Assembly: GCA_024223125.1 (NCBI GenBank)
Contig: JAAEOP010000564.1
Location: 1 to 55,850 of the forward strand
Source: Chloroflexota bacterium
GTDB taxonomy: Bacteria > Chloroflexota > Anaerolineae > Promineifilales > Promineifilaceae
Direction of reading: 5' to 3'
DNA: 55,850 bases
Below are positions 33,183-43,589 of the stretch, piece by piece. The stretch's first letter is position 1. Every line of letters starts with the position of its first letter. A program made the translations under genes and the position numbers. A model generated the notes under the pieces. It worked only from the letters and a program-made list of their open reading frames with translations, searched no databases and was not told the origin of the DNA.

Positions 33183-34829
33183 TTAAGACAGCATCGGAAT
33201 TTTTACGCCTCGTTCGCGGGCTACCTCGATAGCTCTCTCGTAGCCAGCATCTACATGACGTACCACACCCATGCCGGGGTCTACGGTTAACACTCGTTCC
33301 AGCCGGGCGGCCGCTTCTGGGGTTCCATCGGCTAGAATGACTTGCCCGGCGTGCAGACTGTAGCCAATGCCCACGCCGCCGCCATGATGGTAGCTGACCC
33401 AGGTTGCCCCACTGATGGCGTTGATGAGGGCGTTCAAAATAGGCCAATCAGCGATAGCGTCGGAACCGTCTTTCATCTCTTCTGTTTCCCGGTTGGGGCT
33501 GGCCACAGAACCGGCGTCCAGATGATCACGGCCGATGACGATGGGCGCTTTAACCTCACCGCTGGCAACCATTTCGTTGAATTTTAGACCAGCTTTGGCC
33601 CGTTCGCCATAACCCAGCCAGCAAATGCGGGCCGGCAGACCTTGAAAGTGAACTTGTTCCTGAGCCATCGTTATCCAGCGGTGTAGCCCTTCATCTTCAG
33701 GGAATAACTCCAGGATAGCTTTGTCGGTGGCGTAAATATCTTCAGGATCGCCGCTGAGAGCAACCCACCGGAATGGCCCCTTACCTTCGCAGAATAACGG
33801 CCGTATATAAGCCGGCACAAACCCTGGATAACTAAACGCATCCGTTACCCCTTCATCAAAGGCTCGTTGGCGCAAATTGTTGCCATAATCAAACACAATC
33901 GCTCCTCGTTTTTGGAACGCCACCATGGCTGCACATTGAGCGGCCATGGATTGAGCTGATAATTTGGCAAATGCGGCCGGATCAGTATCCCGTAATTTCT
34001 GGCCTTCTTCAAAACTCATTGTGTGCGGGAAATAGGCCAGATAATCGTGGGCTGAGGTTTGGTCTGTCACCATGTCGGGAATACGGTTTTGTTCTAGTAG
34101 GCGCGGGAAGAGGTCGGCCGCATTACCAATCAGGCCAATGGAGCGCGGTTGGCCGGCCTGCACGTAATGGTCTACTCGTTTCAGAGCATCGTCTAAATCT
34201 TCCGCTACTTCATCAATATAGCGGTGTTCCAGCCGTCGGTTAGCCCGCCATTCATCTACTTCTACCACCAGCCCCACACCGCCATTCATGGTGACAGCCA
34301 AAGGTTGGGCGCCGCCCATTTCGCCTAAACCGGCCGTCAGCACCCATTTGCCTTTTAGTGAAGACCAGCCAGCTTGTTGGGCCGCGGCCGCAAATGTTTC
34401 AAACGTTCCTTGCAGAATGCCCTGCGTGCCAATGTATATCCAGCTTCCGGCCGTCATTTGTCCGTACATGAGTAGTCCTTCAGCTTCCCATTTGTCAAAG
34501 TTTTTTTGTGTGGCCCAGTGAGGGACGATATTGGAATTGGCAATGAGAACACGGGGCGCGTCGGGATGGGTGCGGAAGACGGCCACCGGTTTGCCACTTT
34601 GTACAAGTAGGGTTTCATCATCTTCCAGGATACGTAGGCTGGCTAAGATGGCGTCAAAGGCTTCCCAATTGCGGGCGGCGCGTCCACGGCCGCCATAGAC
34701 GATCAGATTGTCAGGATCGCCGGCTACTTCAGGATCAAGGTTGTTTTGTAACATGCGATAAGCGGCTTCTTGCTGCCAACCTTTGCAATTTAATTTTGTG
34801 CCCACAGGGGCGCGAACGATTCGTTTCAT
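33183..34829 (-). CDS. hutU: urocanate hydratase
   Basis: This 548-residue cytoplasmic enzyme converts urocanate to imidazolonepropionate, the second step of histidine degradation, using tightly bound NAD+. The sequence is typical throughout: [43 protein letters not shown] and [12 protein letters not shown] near the end, with the active-site region around [15 protein letters not shown]. The length is normal. The ATG at 34829 is preceded by GGAG at seven bases; an ATG four codons upstream (34841) is less likely. No hutH, hutI or hutG is in the window, so the pathway's other genes must be elsewhere. Confidence 0.97.
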   Translation of the reverse strand: MKRIVRAPVGTKLNCKGWQQEAAYRMLQNNLDPEVAGDPDNLIVYGGRGRAARNWEAFDAILASLRILEDDETLLVQSGKPVAVFRTHPDAPRVLIANSNIVPHWATQKNFDKWEAEGLLMYGQMTAGSWIYIGTQGILQGTFETFAAAAQQAGWSSLKGKWVLTAGLGEMGGAQPLAVTMNGGVGLVVEVDEWRANRRLEHRYIDEVAEDLDDALKRVDHYVQAGQPRSIGLIGNAADLFPRLLEQNRIPDMVTDQTSAHDYLAYFPHTMSFEEGQKLRDTDPAAFAKLSAQSMAAQCAAMVAFQKRGAIVFDYGNNLRQRAFDEGVTDAFSYPGFVPAYIRPLFCEGKGPFRWVALSGDPEDIYATDKAILELFPEDEGLHRWITMAQEQVHFQGLPARICWLGYGERAKAGLKFNEMVASGEVKAPIVIGRDHLDAGSVASPNRETEEMKDGSDAIADWPILNALINAISGATWVSYHHGGGVGIGYSLHAGQVILADGTPEAAARLERVLTVDPGMGVVRHVDAGYERAIEVARERGVKIPMLS

Positions 34830-34926
34830 GATTTTCTCCATTTTTAAGATAATTTGATAGGAAGGTGGATATAGTTATTGAACACAATAAAGGATTTGAC
34901 CCCTTGTGTTTAGATCAGTTTACGTA

Positions 34927-34935
34927 TGTTATAAT
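34927..34935 (+). promoter_or_regulatory. extended -10 promoter element for the receiver-kinase gene
   Basis: TGTTATAAT is a perfect extended -10 (TGnTATAAT), 141 bases before the ATG at 35076. No good -35 lies at 16-18 bases, which extended -10 promoters tolerate. The remaining leader shows no clear riboswitch. Confidence 0.5.
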
Positions 34936-35075
34936 TCTACAGGTATTTTCTACAATGTGGTTCAACCTGCCAAATGTTGTATGGTGTGGAGAGAATGGAA
35001 TACTTAGGAACTGTATAGTTAGGTGTTGGGTGGGGAGCGGAAGTTGAGTGTAGTGCCACCCGTTGAGATAAATTT

Positions 35076-37220
35076 ATGAGTGGTGAAACAATTTTAGTTA
35101 TTGATGATAGTAGGGAGATTGTTAAGCATCTTACCGAACATATGTTGCCCGCATTTGGTTATATTACGCTGCATGCTTATGATGGACAGGCTGGTTTGCA
35201 GTTGATACGAGATGGTCGGCCGGATTTGGTGATGTTGGATTTTCATTTGCCAGAAATGACGGGTATTGATGTGCTGCAACGAATGGCGCAAGAATCCTTA
35301 AGTACGCCGGTTGTGTTGATGACAGGATTTGGCTCTGAACAAAGCGCCATTGACGCCTTTCGGCTGGGGGTGAAGGATTACATCATTAAGCCGTTTACAG
35401 TGGATGAGATTATAGAGACGATTGATCGAGCATTGGTGCATACCCGGCTACTGCATGACAATGAACTGTTGGCAGAGCAGCTTAGGCGGACGAAAGTGGA
35501 ATTGAGCCGCCAGGCATATGAGATGGAGACGCTTTCTAATATTGGTAAAGCTGTCACCTCGCTGCTTAGGGTAGATAAGGTGTTGGCGCGGGTATTGGAA
35601 GCGGCACGACAGTTGACTGATGCGGAGACCAGCGCTATTTGGAGACCGGACAAGACAGGTGAGTATCTTGTGCCCTATGATGAAAAGGGTCTGGCGGGGG
35701 ATGAATCGCAAAAGCTATTAATGGCCGATTCTTTGGTGGGAGAAGTGATGGAATCGGGGCGGCCGCTGCGCCAGGCATTGTCTTCCGGTGAGAGTATTCG
35801 TATTGCTGAGGGAACCCATGCCAGAGCCATCTTATTTGTGCCCTTAAAGCTACGTGGGTTGACGATGGGGGTGTTGGGAACCAGTAACAGTACGCTCTTT
35901 CATACATTTAGTAAGCAGGATGAATTTTTGCTGGCAACGTTGGCTGATTATGCGGCCGTTTCTTTGGAGAATGCCCAAGTGTTGCAAGCGGCCGACCAGG
36001 CTTTGGCCGCTCGCTTAGATGAACTGAACATTCTGGGTGAGGTGGCTCAGGCCATTACGTCATCTTTGGATTTGGATGAAGTAGTACGAATGACCATTAA
36101 ACAAGTGCATGATAGCTGGGATATTGAGGCTTCTTCTTTATGGTTATTGGATGAAACAGAACAGAATTTGCGTGTACTGGCAAATGTGGGGACGCCGGAT
36201 GATGTATTGTCACAAATGGTGTTGTCTGTGGATCAGGGGATTGTTGGGGCGGTGACCCGAACTGGAAAATGGATTTATTCGAATGATGTCAGCACACATC
36301 CATTTCATTACCAGAAAGCCGACACCTTGACCGGTTTTGAAACGCGGTCTATTTTGTGCGTTCCGCTCATTTTTCGGGACCAGGTTGTGGGGGCGATGGA
36401 GCTGCTTAATAAGTCGAATGGGGGGTTTGATGATCAGGATGTGGAGCGGGCATTGTCTATTGCCTCGGCCGTGGCCATCGCTGTGTCTAATGCCTTGTTA
36501 TTTAAGGAAGCTAAAGTCCGAAAGCAGCATTTGGAAGCCACTTTGGAGCAATATGAGAGTCCTATTTTATTGACAGATACGGCCGATCACATTTATTTAT
36601 TGAATCAGGTAAAAGAGATGACGGCCGCTTTGCACGAGTCTGATCCGTTGAACGAGAACCAGACCCAAATTATTGACCAGATAGTGACGGCAACCGGACA
36701 GATGTTGGCGTTGGTTAATGGACTGTTGGAACTGGCAAAAATTGACACCGCTTTGCAACAGGAATCGCAGGTGTGTAATTTGCTAGAAATTGTGACAGAA
36801 GTTATGCATGATTATCAGGAACAGGCATTGTCCCGGCAAGTTTCATTAGTCTTTACGGCCGAACCGGGCATTAAGCCTATCCAGGGACATCCCCATCAAC
36901 TGCGACGGGCTATTGGCAATCTGGTAGACAATGCTATCAAGTTTTCGCCTGCTGAAAGGGTTGTGGAAATTATCGTGGCCAAAGGCGTTGAATCTGTGGT
37001 GATCCAGGTTTGGGATAATGGCGAAGGTATTGCGGAAACAGATTTGCCGTATATTTTTGACAAGTTTTATCGCGGCCAGGGTGAGGAAGATCAAGTGGGT
37101 TCTGGTTTGGGTTTGACGTTAGCGCATTCGATTGCTGTGGCGCATGGTGGTAAGATTTGGCTGGAGAGTAGAAATGGGGATGGGGCTACTTTCTTTCTAG
37201 AAATCCCGATTGAGGAGTAG
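35076..37220 (+). CDS. receiver-GAF-GAF protein with a kinase ATPase domain but no H-box
   Basis: The protein has 714 residues. The receiver domain (1-120) is complete: Asp10/Asp11 acidic pair, phospho-acceptor Asp55 in VMLDFHLPE, Thr83 and Lys105. Two GAF domains follow (about 150-300 and 325-475). The region that should be DHp (about 490-560) reads LLNQVKEMTAALHES... and ...ALVNGLLELAKID, with no HExRTP H-box. The C-terminal HATPase is intact: N-box IGNLVDNAIKFSP, G1 VWDNGEGI, F-box FDKFYRG and G2 GSGLGL. It therefore binds ATP but cannot autophosphorylate in the usual way; it may act as an allosteric partner of another kinase. It is cytosolic. Confidence 0.88.
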   Translation: MSGETILVIDDSREIVKHLTEHMLPAFGYITLHAYDGQAGLQLIRDGRPDLVMLDFHLPEMTGIDVLQRMAQESLSTPVVLMTGFGSEQSAIDAFRLGVKDYIIKPFTVDEIIETIDRALVHTRLLHDNELLAEQLRRTKVELSRQAYEMETLSNIGKAVTSLLRVDKVLARVLEAARQLTDAETSAIWRPDKTGEYLVPYDEKGLAGDESQKLLMADSLVGEVMESGRPLRQALSSGESIRIAEGTHARAILFVPLKLRGLTMGVLGTSNSTLFHTFSKQDEFLLATLADYAAVSLENAQVLQAADQALAARLDELNILGEVAQAITSSLDLDEVVRMTIKQVHDSWDIEASSLWLLDETEQNLRVLANVGTPDDVLSQMVLSVDQGIVGAVTRTGKWIYSNDVSTHPFHYQKADTLTGFETRSILCVPLIFRDQVVGAMELLNKSNGGFDDQDVERALSIASAVAIAVSNALLFKEAKVRKQHLEATLEQYESPILLTDTADHIYLLNQVKEMTAALHESDPLNENQTQIIDQIVTATGQMLALVNGLLELAKIDTALQQESQVCNLLEIVTEVMHDYQEQALSRQVSLVFTAEPGIKPIQGHPHQLRRAIGNLVDNAIKFSPAERVVEIIVAKGVESVVIQVWDNGEGIAETDLPYIFDKFYRGQGEEDQVGSGLGLTLAHSIAVAHGGKIWLESRNGDGATFFLEIPIEE

Positions 37221-37293
37221 ATATCCTCAGATGCCTGTCTGCATTTGAGAATGCGAACTCCTCAAAATCACAAAGTTGAGGTAGTCGTTTTCC

Positions 37294-38823
37294 ATGTTAG
37301 CAAAAGTGATGAGTTGTGCCATTGTGGGGTTAGATGCTGACGTTGTGGAAGTGGAGGTAGATATTATCCGGGGGGCGCCCATGTTTAATTTGGTGGGTTT
37401 GCCAGACGCGGCCGTGCGTGAAAGTCGTGACCGGGTTCACAGCGCCATCAAAAACAGTGGCTACAATTTCCCCTCCGGCAAACGTCTAACGGTGAACCTG
37501 GCTCCGGCCGATTTACGCAAAGAAGGCCCCGTTTATGACCTGCCAATCGCGGTTGGTATTTTGGCCGCTACCCAACAAATCTGGTCTGATAAGTTAGAAG
37601 GAGCGCTTTTTTTAGGCGAACTTTCTTTGGATGGCACGGCCCGGCACACCAAAGGTATTTTACCGATGACGGCGTTGGCGCGGACGGAGGGGTTTAAGCG
37701 TGTTTTTGTGCCACTGCCAGATGCGGAAGAAGCTGCCCTTTTGCCGGATGTGGACGTGATTCCGGTGCAGAATTTGCAGACATTGGTAGCCCATTTAACT
37801 GGGCTGAAACCCATTCCCCCTTTTACCATAGATTTGAATGAAGCGTTTGGGCAAAATCCACAGTATGCGGCCGATTTTGCCGACATTATGGGTCAAGAAC
37901 ACGTTAAAAGAGCGATGGAAATTGCGGCGGCCGGGGGACACAATTGCCTCATGTCTGGTCCGCCAGGAGCTGGTAAAACGTTGATTGCCAAATCATTGCC
38001 TAGTATTTTGCCCCGTATGGCTGTGGATGAGGCGTTGGCGGTGACTAAGATTTATAGCGTTGCCGGATTGCTGCCGGCCGATACGCCATTGATTCGAGAA
38101 CGGCCGTTTCGCTCTCCCCACCACACCATCAGCTATGCCGGTCTCGTTGGGGGTGGCGCCTGGCCCCGACCTGGTGAAATATCTCTAGCCCACAGAGGGG
38201 TTTTATTCCTGGATGAACTGCCAGAATTTGGCGAAAGGTTGATTGAAGTGCTGCGGCAGCCACTTGAAGGCAACCCGCGCGAGGTTTCTATTTCTCGCGC
38301 TTCGGGCACAGTGACATACCCGGCTAATTTCATGCTCATCGCCGCCCAGAACCCTTGTCCTTGCGGTTATTTTGGCGACCCTACCCATGCCTGTTCTTGC
38401 TCTAACGCGATGGTCACGCGCTATCAAAAAAAGATTTCTGGCCCCCTCATGGATCGCATTGATTTGCATGTGGAGGTGCCGCGAGTGGAGTATGAGAAGT
38501 TGACTGCATTGCAACGTGGTGAGGAGTCGGCCGTTATTCGAGAACGAGTGGAAAGCGCTAGAGAAGCGCAAGCCCAACGATTTCAAGAGAATGGCCTCTA
38601 TTGCAATGCCGAAATGGGGCCCAGCGAAGTACGGGAAATCTGCAAACTGGATGACACTGGCAATCGCCTGATGAAAAGCGCCATGTCCCAAATGAGTTTA
38701 AGCGCCCGCGCTTTTCACCGGATATTAAAAGTAGCCCGAACGATTGCTGATTTATCGGCCGAAGAAAACATTCAACCGGCGCATTTGGCAGAGGCGTTGC
38801 AGTACCGGCCGCGGCCGCAATGA
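37294..38823 (+). CDS. yifB: YifB/ComM-family Mg-chelatase-like AAA+ ATPase
   Basis: The 509 residues have the three-part plan of the family: an N-terminal ChlI-like domain (FNLVGLPDAAVRESRDRV, DLPIAVGIL), a central AAA+ module with Walker A SGPPGAGKTL, Walker B GVLFLDELPEF and zinc-ligand-like CPCGYFGDPTHACSC, and a C-terminal Mg_chelatase_C domain ending in LAEALQYRP. The ComM homologue is a branch-migration helicase used when transformed DNA is recombined; whether this organism is naturally competent is not shown here. The start ATG at 37294 follows GAGG at a long spacing. It is followed by a hairpin cluster and a strong bidirectional terminator. Confidence 0.95.
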   Translation: MLAKVMSCAIVGLDADVVEVEVDIIRGAPMFNLVGLPDAAVRESRDRVHSAIKNSGYNFPSGKRLTVNLAPADLRKEGPVYDLPIAVGILAATQQIWSDKLEGALFLGELSLDGTARHTKGILPMTALARTEGFKRVFVPLPDAEEAALLPDVDVIPVQNLQTLVAHLTGLKPIPPFTIDLNEAFGQNPQYAADFADIMGQEHVKRAMEIAAAGGHNCLMSGPPGAGKTLIAKSLPSILPRMAVDEALAVTKIYSVAGLLPADTPLIRERPFRSPHHTISYAGLVGGGAWPRPGEISLAHRGVLFLDELPEFGERLIEVLRQPLEGNPREVSISRASGTVTYPANFMLIAAQNPCPCGYFGDPTHACSCSNAMVTRYQKKISGPLMDRIDLHVEVPRVEYEKLTALQRGEESAVIRERVESAREAQAQRFQENGLYCNAEMGPSEVREICKLDDTGNRLMKSAMSQMSLSARAFHRILKVARTIADLSAEENIQPAHLAEALQYRPRPQ

Positions 38824-38832
38824 TAAGACTTG

Positions 38833-38909
38833 GCGGTTGAAACCGCTGCCACATTTGCAAAGTCGGCCTTCGCCGACTGGGTTTTAGTCCACGAAGGTGG
38901 ACTTTGCAA
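38833..38909. repeat. three-hairpin palindromic cluster
   Basis: Hairpins are GCGGTT/AACCGC (38833-38846), AGTCGGC/GCCGACT with loop CTTC (38861-38878) and AGTCCAC/GTGGACT with loop GAAG (38886-38903). The last two are enclosed by outer perfect arms TTGCAAAGTC (38855-38864) and GACTTTGCAA (38900-38909), so the segment can fold as a branched cruciform. It lies ten bases after the yifB stop. Confidence 0.8.
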
Positions 38910-38946
38910 TAGTTGCTGTGAATTTATTCACCACAGGCCAAATAAA

Positions 38947-38972
38947 AAAACGCCGCTGGCGGGCGGCGTTTT
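38947..38972. terminator. bidirectional intrinsic terminator
   Basis: AAAACGCCGC (38947-38956) and GCGGCGTTTT (38963-38972) form a GC-rich stem with A-run and T-run on either side. It is placed between convergent yifB (plus) and the YozE-like gene (minus), serving both. Confidence 0.92.
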
Positions 38973-38997
38973 TAGGAACAAATAAACGATGGCATCA

Positions 38998-39234
38998 TTA
39001 TGCCAGTTTAACAATTTCTTCTTGGTACTCTTCCCAGGCAACATTAAAAGCATCAATGACATCGGCCGTTGCTTTTTTATCTATTAACCAGGTGGCCCAC
39101 AACATATGGCCGCTAATTTTTTTGCGGGTAGATTGGGGTTCATCGAACTGACGCATGGTAAAAGCAAAATCGCCCACAATATCTTCCCGTTCTACCTGAT
39201 TTTGTAACCATTGATAAAAAGATTTCATATTCAT
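38998..39234 (-). CDS. YozE-like SAM-fold small protein
   Basis: The protein has 78 residues. The pattern SFYQWLQNQVEREDIVGDFA near the N-terminus is that of the YozE/SAM-like domain known from Bacillus and other bacteria; the function is unknown. It is compact and helical with no membrane segment. The ATG at 39234 with GAGG five bases upstream is chosen; an ATG two codons later is also in frame. It is transcribed convergently with yifB and ends at the shared terminator. Confidence 0.8.
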   Translation of the reverse strand: MNMKSFYQWLQNQVEREDIVGDFAFTMRQFDEPQSTRKKISGHMLWATWLIDKKATADVIDAFNVAWEEYQEEIVKLA

Positions 39235-39590
39235 ATCTACCTCACCTGACTGACTACCTGGACACTGCTTCTAAAATGGTACCGAAAAACGAATAATATC
39301 TAATACTGACAAAGATTGGTTACATAATAACACTAAGTTGACATAGAGCAATTAAAATGGGGTAAAAAGAGTAAAGAAATAAATAGTACATTTAGACTAT
39401 TTTCTGTTGACGGCCGTGAAACGATGCTTCCAAAACTACTTGCCGACCCAAATAAAGAATTTGTACAATTTAACTTGCGAATCTGAATAGCCTGATATAT
39501 GTTATGGGCAATATTGGGGGCCAAAAATGTTAAGAAAATAATGCATAGGCTTTTTCAGAAAATAAATGAAGGATAAACGGCGTAGTTCCT
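39235..39590. other. 355-bp divergent spacer, no gene seen
   Basis: This AT-rich spacer lies between the YozE-like gene and the TPR gene. A TTGACA at 39338 has only a poor -10 partner (TAAAAA, 19 bases away). The short minus frame at 39333-39524 has no ribosome-binding site or recognisable features. One ACGGCCGT lies at about 39411. Confidence 0.4.
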
Positions 39591-40685
39591 ATGGCAAAAG
39601 ATCGTACCAAATATCAGAAGGCGATGAGAACAGGGCTGGCATATAACAATGCCCAGCGGTGGCAGGAGGCGTTTGGCGCTTTCCGTGTAGCTATTGGTGA
39701 ATTTCCACATGAACCGGCCCCCTATGCCGGGTTAGGCGAATCTTGCCTAGGGTTAAAAAGGCTTGATAGGGCCTTGGAGTGTTTTAAGTTAGCTGCTAAA
39801 TATTCGCGTGGCGATATCACCTATATGGCTAAAGTGGCCGATATTCAGGAGCGGCAAGGACAGTTGAATGATGCCGGTCGGACTTATATGGCGGTTGGTG
39901 AAATATTGCTAAAACAACGCCGGCTTGATGAAGCCATTGGCAACTGGCAGCGTGCAATTCGGCTGGACCCTGGTTTATTAGGGGCACATCGTCGCCTGGC
40001 GATGGTCTTCCAAAGACAGCACAAAATTCGGGATGCTGTGCGTGAATATTTGGCTATTGCCCGCATATTGCAGATGCAAGGGGAAGCGAAAAAGGCCATG
40101 CAAATGGCTCAGGCTGCCCTTCGTCTTGATCCCGGAAATGAAGATGTGCTAAAAGCGTTGGAATTGATTCAGCATGGTGAAGCAGCCTTCCGAGATGAAG
40201 AGGAAGAGGAATTGCAAGAATCCTCAATTTCGGAGGAGGAGCAGGCGGAAGCAGATAGCTTGACGGAAACGGTACGGCAGATGGCGGCTATTTTTGAAGC
40301 GGAGCGCAGCCAGCAAGTGGAAATAATGCCGTCTGTAGATGATCCTATAGCGGAAGCACGACGTTTGGCTCAGGAGCAATTGGCGGAAGAAATTTTCCGA
40401 GATGAAGAAGATAGTGACCTTTTGCCCGAGAGTGGATTGAGTAAGCTGGAACGGGATGCGGCGCTGGGGCAGGGCATGGATTTTGAGGCGCGTGGCCAGG
40501 TGGCGGAGGCGATTAAATCTTATAAGAAGGCCATTGATGGCGGCCTGGATTTGGCAGCAGCCTATTTCACCATGGGTTTGCTGTATCTGGCTGATGAACA
40601 GGCGGAACAGGCACGGGGAATGTTTGATCTGGCGGCGACGGACCCGGTGTATGCGGAAGTAGGGCGGCTGGCTTTGAACCGCTAG
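39591..40685 (+). CDS. cytosolic TPR-repeat protein, 364 aa
   Basis: The N-terminal half holds about five TPR units (residues 10-195; for example LDEAIGNWQRAIRLDPGLLG and AMQMAQAALRLDPGNEDVLK). An acidic, low-complexity linker follows (FRDEEEEELQESSISEEEQ, about 200-290). One more TPR pair is at the C-terminus (AEAIKSYKKAIDGGLDLAAA). There is no signal peptide, membrane segment or enzymatic motif. It probably scaffolds a protein complex; the partner is unknown. The ATG at 39591 lacks a strong Shine-Dalgarno sequence. The neighbours give no functional hint. Confidence 0.85.
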   Translation: MAKDRTKYQKAMRTGLAYNNAQRWQEAFGAFRVAIGEFPHEPAPYAGLGESCLGLKRLDRALECFKLAAKYSRGDITYMAKVADIQERQGQLNDAGRTYMAVGEILLKQRRLDEAIGNWQRAIRLDPGLLGAHRRLAMVFQRQHKIRDAVREYLAIARILQMQGEAKKAMQMAQAALRLDPGNEDVLKALELIQHGEAAFRDEEEEELQESSISEEEQAEADSLTETVRQMAAIFEAERSQQVEIMPSVDDPIAEARRLAQEQLAEEIFRDEEDSDLLPESGLSKLERDAALGQGMDFEARGQVAEAIKSYKKAIDGGLDLAAAYFTMGLLYLADEQAEQARGMFDLAATDPVYAEVGRLALNR

Positions 40686-40709
40686 GCGCAGTGATAATCA
40701 ACGGTGTTC

Positions 40710-41096
40710 AATTTTTGGTAATATCAAAATAGTATATTGAGCATATCCACCATCACTGTGCAAGCCGGTAAAACGGGCCTGGGGACACAGATTTTCCTGC
40801 TCATTTTAGCAGTATATACATTCCCCACAAGTCCAGCTTAACCAACCGATGCCCACCCGGTCACCGGCCTGATACCGGGTCACAGCATTGCCAATAACGT
40901 CTACAATGCCCACAATTTGGTGGCCAGGAATGATGGGCAAACGCGGCAAATCCAGATCGCCTTCAATGGTGTGCAAGTCGGTGTGACAAACGCCGCACAC
41001 GTTGACTTTTACCCGAATCTGGTTGTCGCCTGGAGTGGGCACGGCCGTCTACACAATCTTAAGCGGTGCGTCTACCACTAATCTGGGGGCCAGCAA
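40710..41096 (-). pseudogene. zinc-dependent alcohol dehydrogenase remnant
   Basis: Reading leftward, the frame APRLVVDAPLKIV meets an in-frame TAG and then continues TAVPTPGDNQIRVKV, VCGVCHTDLHTIEGDL, IIPGHQIVGIV and RVGIGWLSWTCGECIYC, all typical of the GroES-like zinc domain of medium-chain ADHs. It then stops. After a frameshift the homology resumes as ENLCPQARFTGLHSDGGYAQYT. The Rossmann half is absent. A nonsense codon, a frameshift and a 3' deletion show this is a dead gene. Confidence 0.85.
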
Positions 41097-41099
41097 TTT

Positions 41100-41483
41100 T
41101 TAATTACTGAATTGAACCTTGATAGACGGCCGTGTCAAATACACAATCAAGATAATAGCCAGGATCAAACTCAAACCAGGTGTAATTCCCCCACCGGCTG
41201 CCAATAAAATCACATCCAAAACGGCCGCTGCCAGTAACAAACCCAACGTACCATTCCAGGCCCAGGCTTGCAGTTGATAAGTGGCTATGGCCACACCAAG
41301 CACACCTATACCCAATAATAAACCTAAGATACTGGTAATCAATCTTAGGCTGCCTTCTGGCACACCCAAAAATAGGCCAAACAATGTACCGCTAAAACCC
41401 AAAAAGCCATTTAGTAGCAAGACCGCTCCTAAAATAATTAACAAAATCGTAATGATGATGACGCCAATTGGTTTCTGTTCCAT
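41100..41483 (-). CDS. small four-helix membrane protein
   Basis: This 127-residue, very hydrophobic protein has about four membrane segments (IGVIIITILLIILGAVLLL, LITSILGLLLGIGVLGVAIA, TLGLLLAAAVLDVILLAAGG and LILAIILIVYLT) and a short basic C-terminus. No catalytic motif is recognisable. The ATG at 41483 (MEQKPIG) with a GAGAAG stretch upstream is chosen over the frame's upstream extension. Its stop overlaps the edge of the ADH remnant downstream. The function is unknown. Confidence 0.7.
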   Translation of the reverse strand: MEQKPIGVIIITILLIILGAVLLLNGFLGFSGTLFGLFLGVPEGSLRLITSILGLLLGIGVLGVAIATYQLQAWAWNGTLGLLLAAAVLDVILLAAGGGITPGLSLILAIILIVYLTRPSIKVQFSN

Positions 41484-41690
41484 TTTCTTCTCTCTTATAA
41501 TTGTAGGGCGAATTGGCAATTTGCCAGCGATTTGAAAAATCACACTACATAGCAATTCATCCTTGACAAGACGTTACCACAGCAACTTCTTTTACCTAAC
41601 TACCAACCAGTACGATCATTATTTCCACATCTTTTGTGGGATTGTCGTCATTGGTAGTAACCGAAATGCACGATCTGTTTCTGTTTTCGG

Positions 41691-42338
<648 letters not shown>

Positions 42339-42422
42339 CTATAGAACAGTAATGAAAATGAATAACAATATTCAGTATGTTATGAACAGTTCATACTGGA
42401 CACAGCACACTGTTTGCTGATT

Positions 42423-42524
42423 AGGCTTTTTCAAAAATTAAATGATCCTACCCGTTTTGAAAAAGCCTCTAGCCAATTCTCGAAATGGTATCAATTCGGG
42501 ATCATTATTTTCTGGAATTGGCCT
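42423..42524 (-). repeat. 102-bp double-hairpin repeat, full copy 2 (inverted)
   Basis: This is the reverse complement of 19365-19466 with few substitutions and identical length, boundaries AGGCT...GGCCT. It lies between the aquaporin start and the SulP pseudogene. Confidence 0.9.
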
Positions 42525-42644
42525 TAATGGAATGTCAATGAGCTAATTTTTATGTAACATCTCAATATTCCAGCTTTAATGATAGCCGGAAAGTGAGCTG
42601 CTTCAAAAAAATCGCCCCTCATTCTTTTTCTCTGCCTCAGCAAC

Positions 42645-43565
42645 CTACCGCTGGGGCACCTCAGCCACCCATTTCTCTGCTTTATCCCAGGCCGCCAACA
42701 CCGACTGCCCAATGACTTCCCCTTCCACAAAGACATTCTCCCGGCCGATTTTTCGCATCAATCCTGTTTTTTCCAATTGATCCACAACCTTAGATATTAC
42801 TCCCGCCAGCATCACCAACCCCGCAAAAATGTTAGCAAAGCGTGACTTGCCCCCGGCATTTGCCACCAATGAGGTCGCTGAGAAGGAACCGCCAACCGGC
42901 ATTATCCCAGCCAAACAATGACGGTAATAACGAAGCTACTATCATCGCCGCTACCAATCCCAATGCACTCAAACGGGTTTTCTCCAACGTGATGATTAAA
43001 TAGATGGTTGCCAATCCCACCATTAATGTTTGTAAATGAACGTGGTTCAAGTTGGCGAATAAATTGATTGTTTGCACAATTTTATTGGCTCCAACGGCGC
43101 TGTATCCTGTAAAATCACCTAACTGTCCCAAAATAATAAGTAAGGCGACCGCATTGGCAAAGCCAGTCATCACCGCATTGGGTACAAAACGGATCAGTGA
43201 ACCGAGCTTTAATATGCCGGCCGCTAACATCACAAGTCCAGTCAAAACCGCCAGCGTAAATACAGCTTGATCGCCATAACCGGGATGTTGGGTTTGGGGA
43301 ACGCTGGCAACCACCAAGGCCATCGCCCCAATGGCTTGAATGGTCATGTAGGCAGAACTGGTGAAAAATGCGCTAGTGAAGGTACCATATAACCATACAA
43401 ACCAAAAACGGGATTGACAAAGGCCAGAAAACCTTGTGCTAATCCATCGGGCACACTTTCAATGCCTAATACAAGACCCGCTTTCATGTCATCGCGCAGG
43501 GTGTGGGGGTTGATGAAGCCTTTAGCGACAATACACTCACGAAGGCCCATAGATTCTTCTGTCAT
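42645..43565 (-). pseudogene. SulP-family anion transporter, broken
   Basis: Three frames in sequence order carry SulP pieces: an intact start with AAAGGA before ATG 43565 (DDMKAGLVLGIESVPDGLAQ); then, after a frameshift near 43385, YMTIQAIGAMALVVASVPQ to LGLVAAMIVASLLPSLFGWD; then, after loss of many residues and a second frameshift, MPVGGSFSATSLVANAGGKS joined directly to a STAS-end tail (VVDQLEKTGLMRKIGRENVF). Two internal deletions and two frameshifts rule out a working transporter. Confidence 0.9.
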
Positions 43566-43589
43566 GCTTTTTCCTTTCTTGATATGGGT

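Noticed and set aside
34896..34901. TTGACC as -35 for the TATAAT at 34930
   Set aside because: The spacing is 28 bases, far outside the sigma-70 range; the TATAAT is better read as an extended -10.
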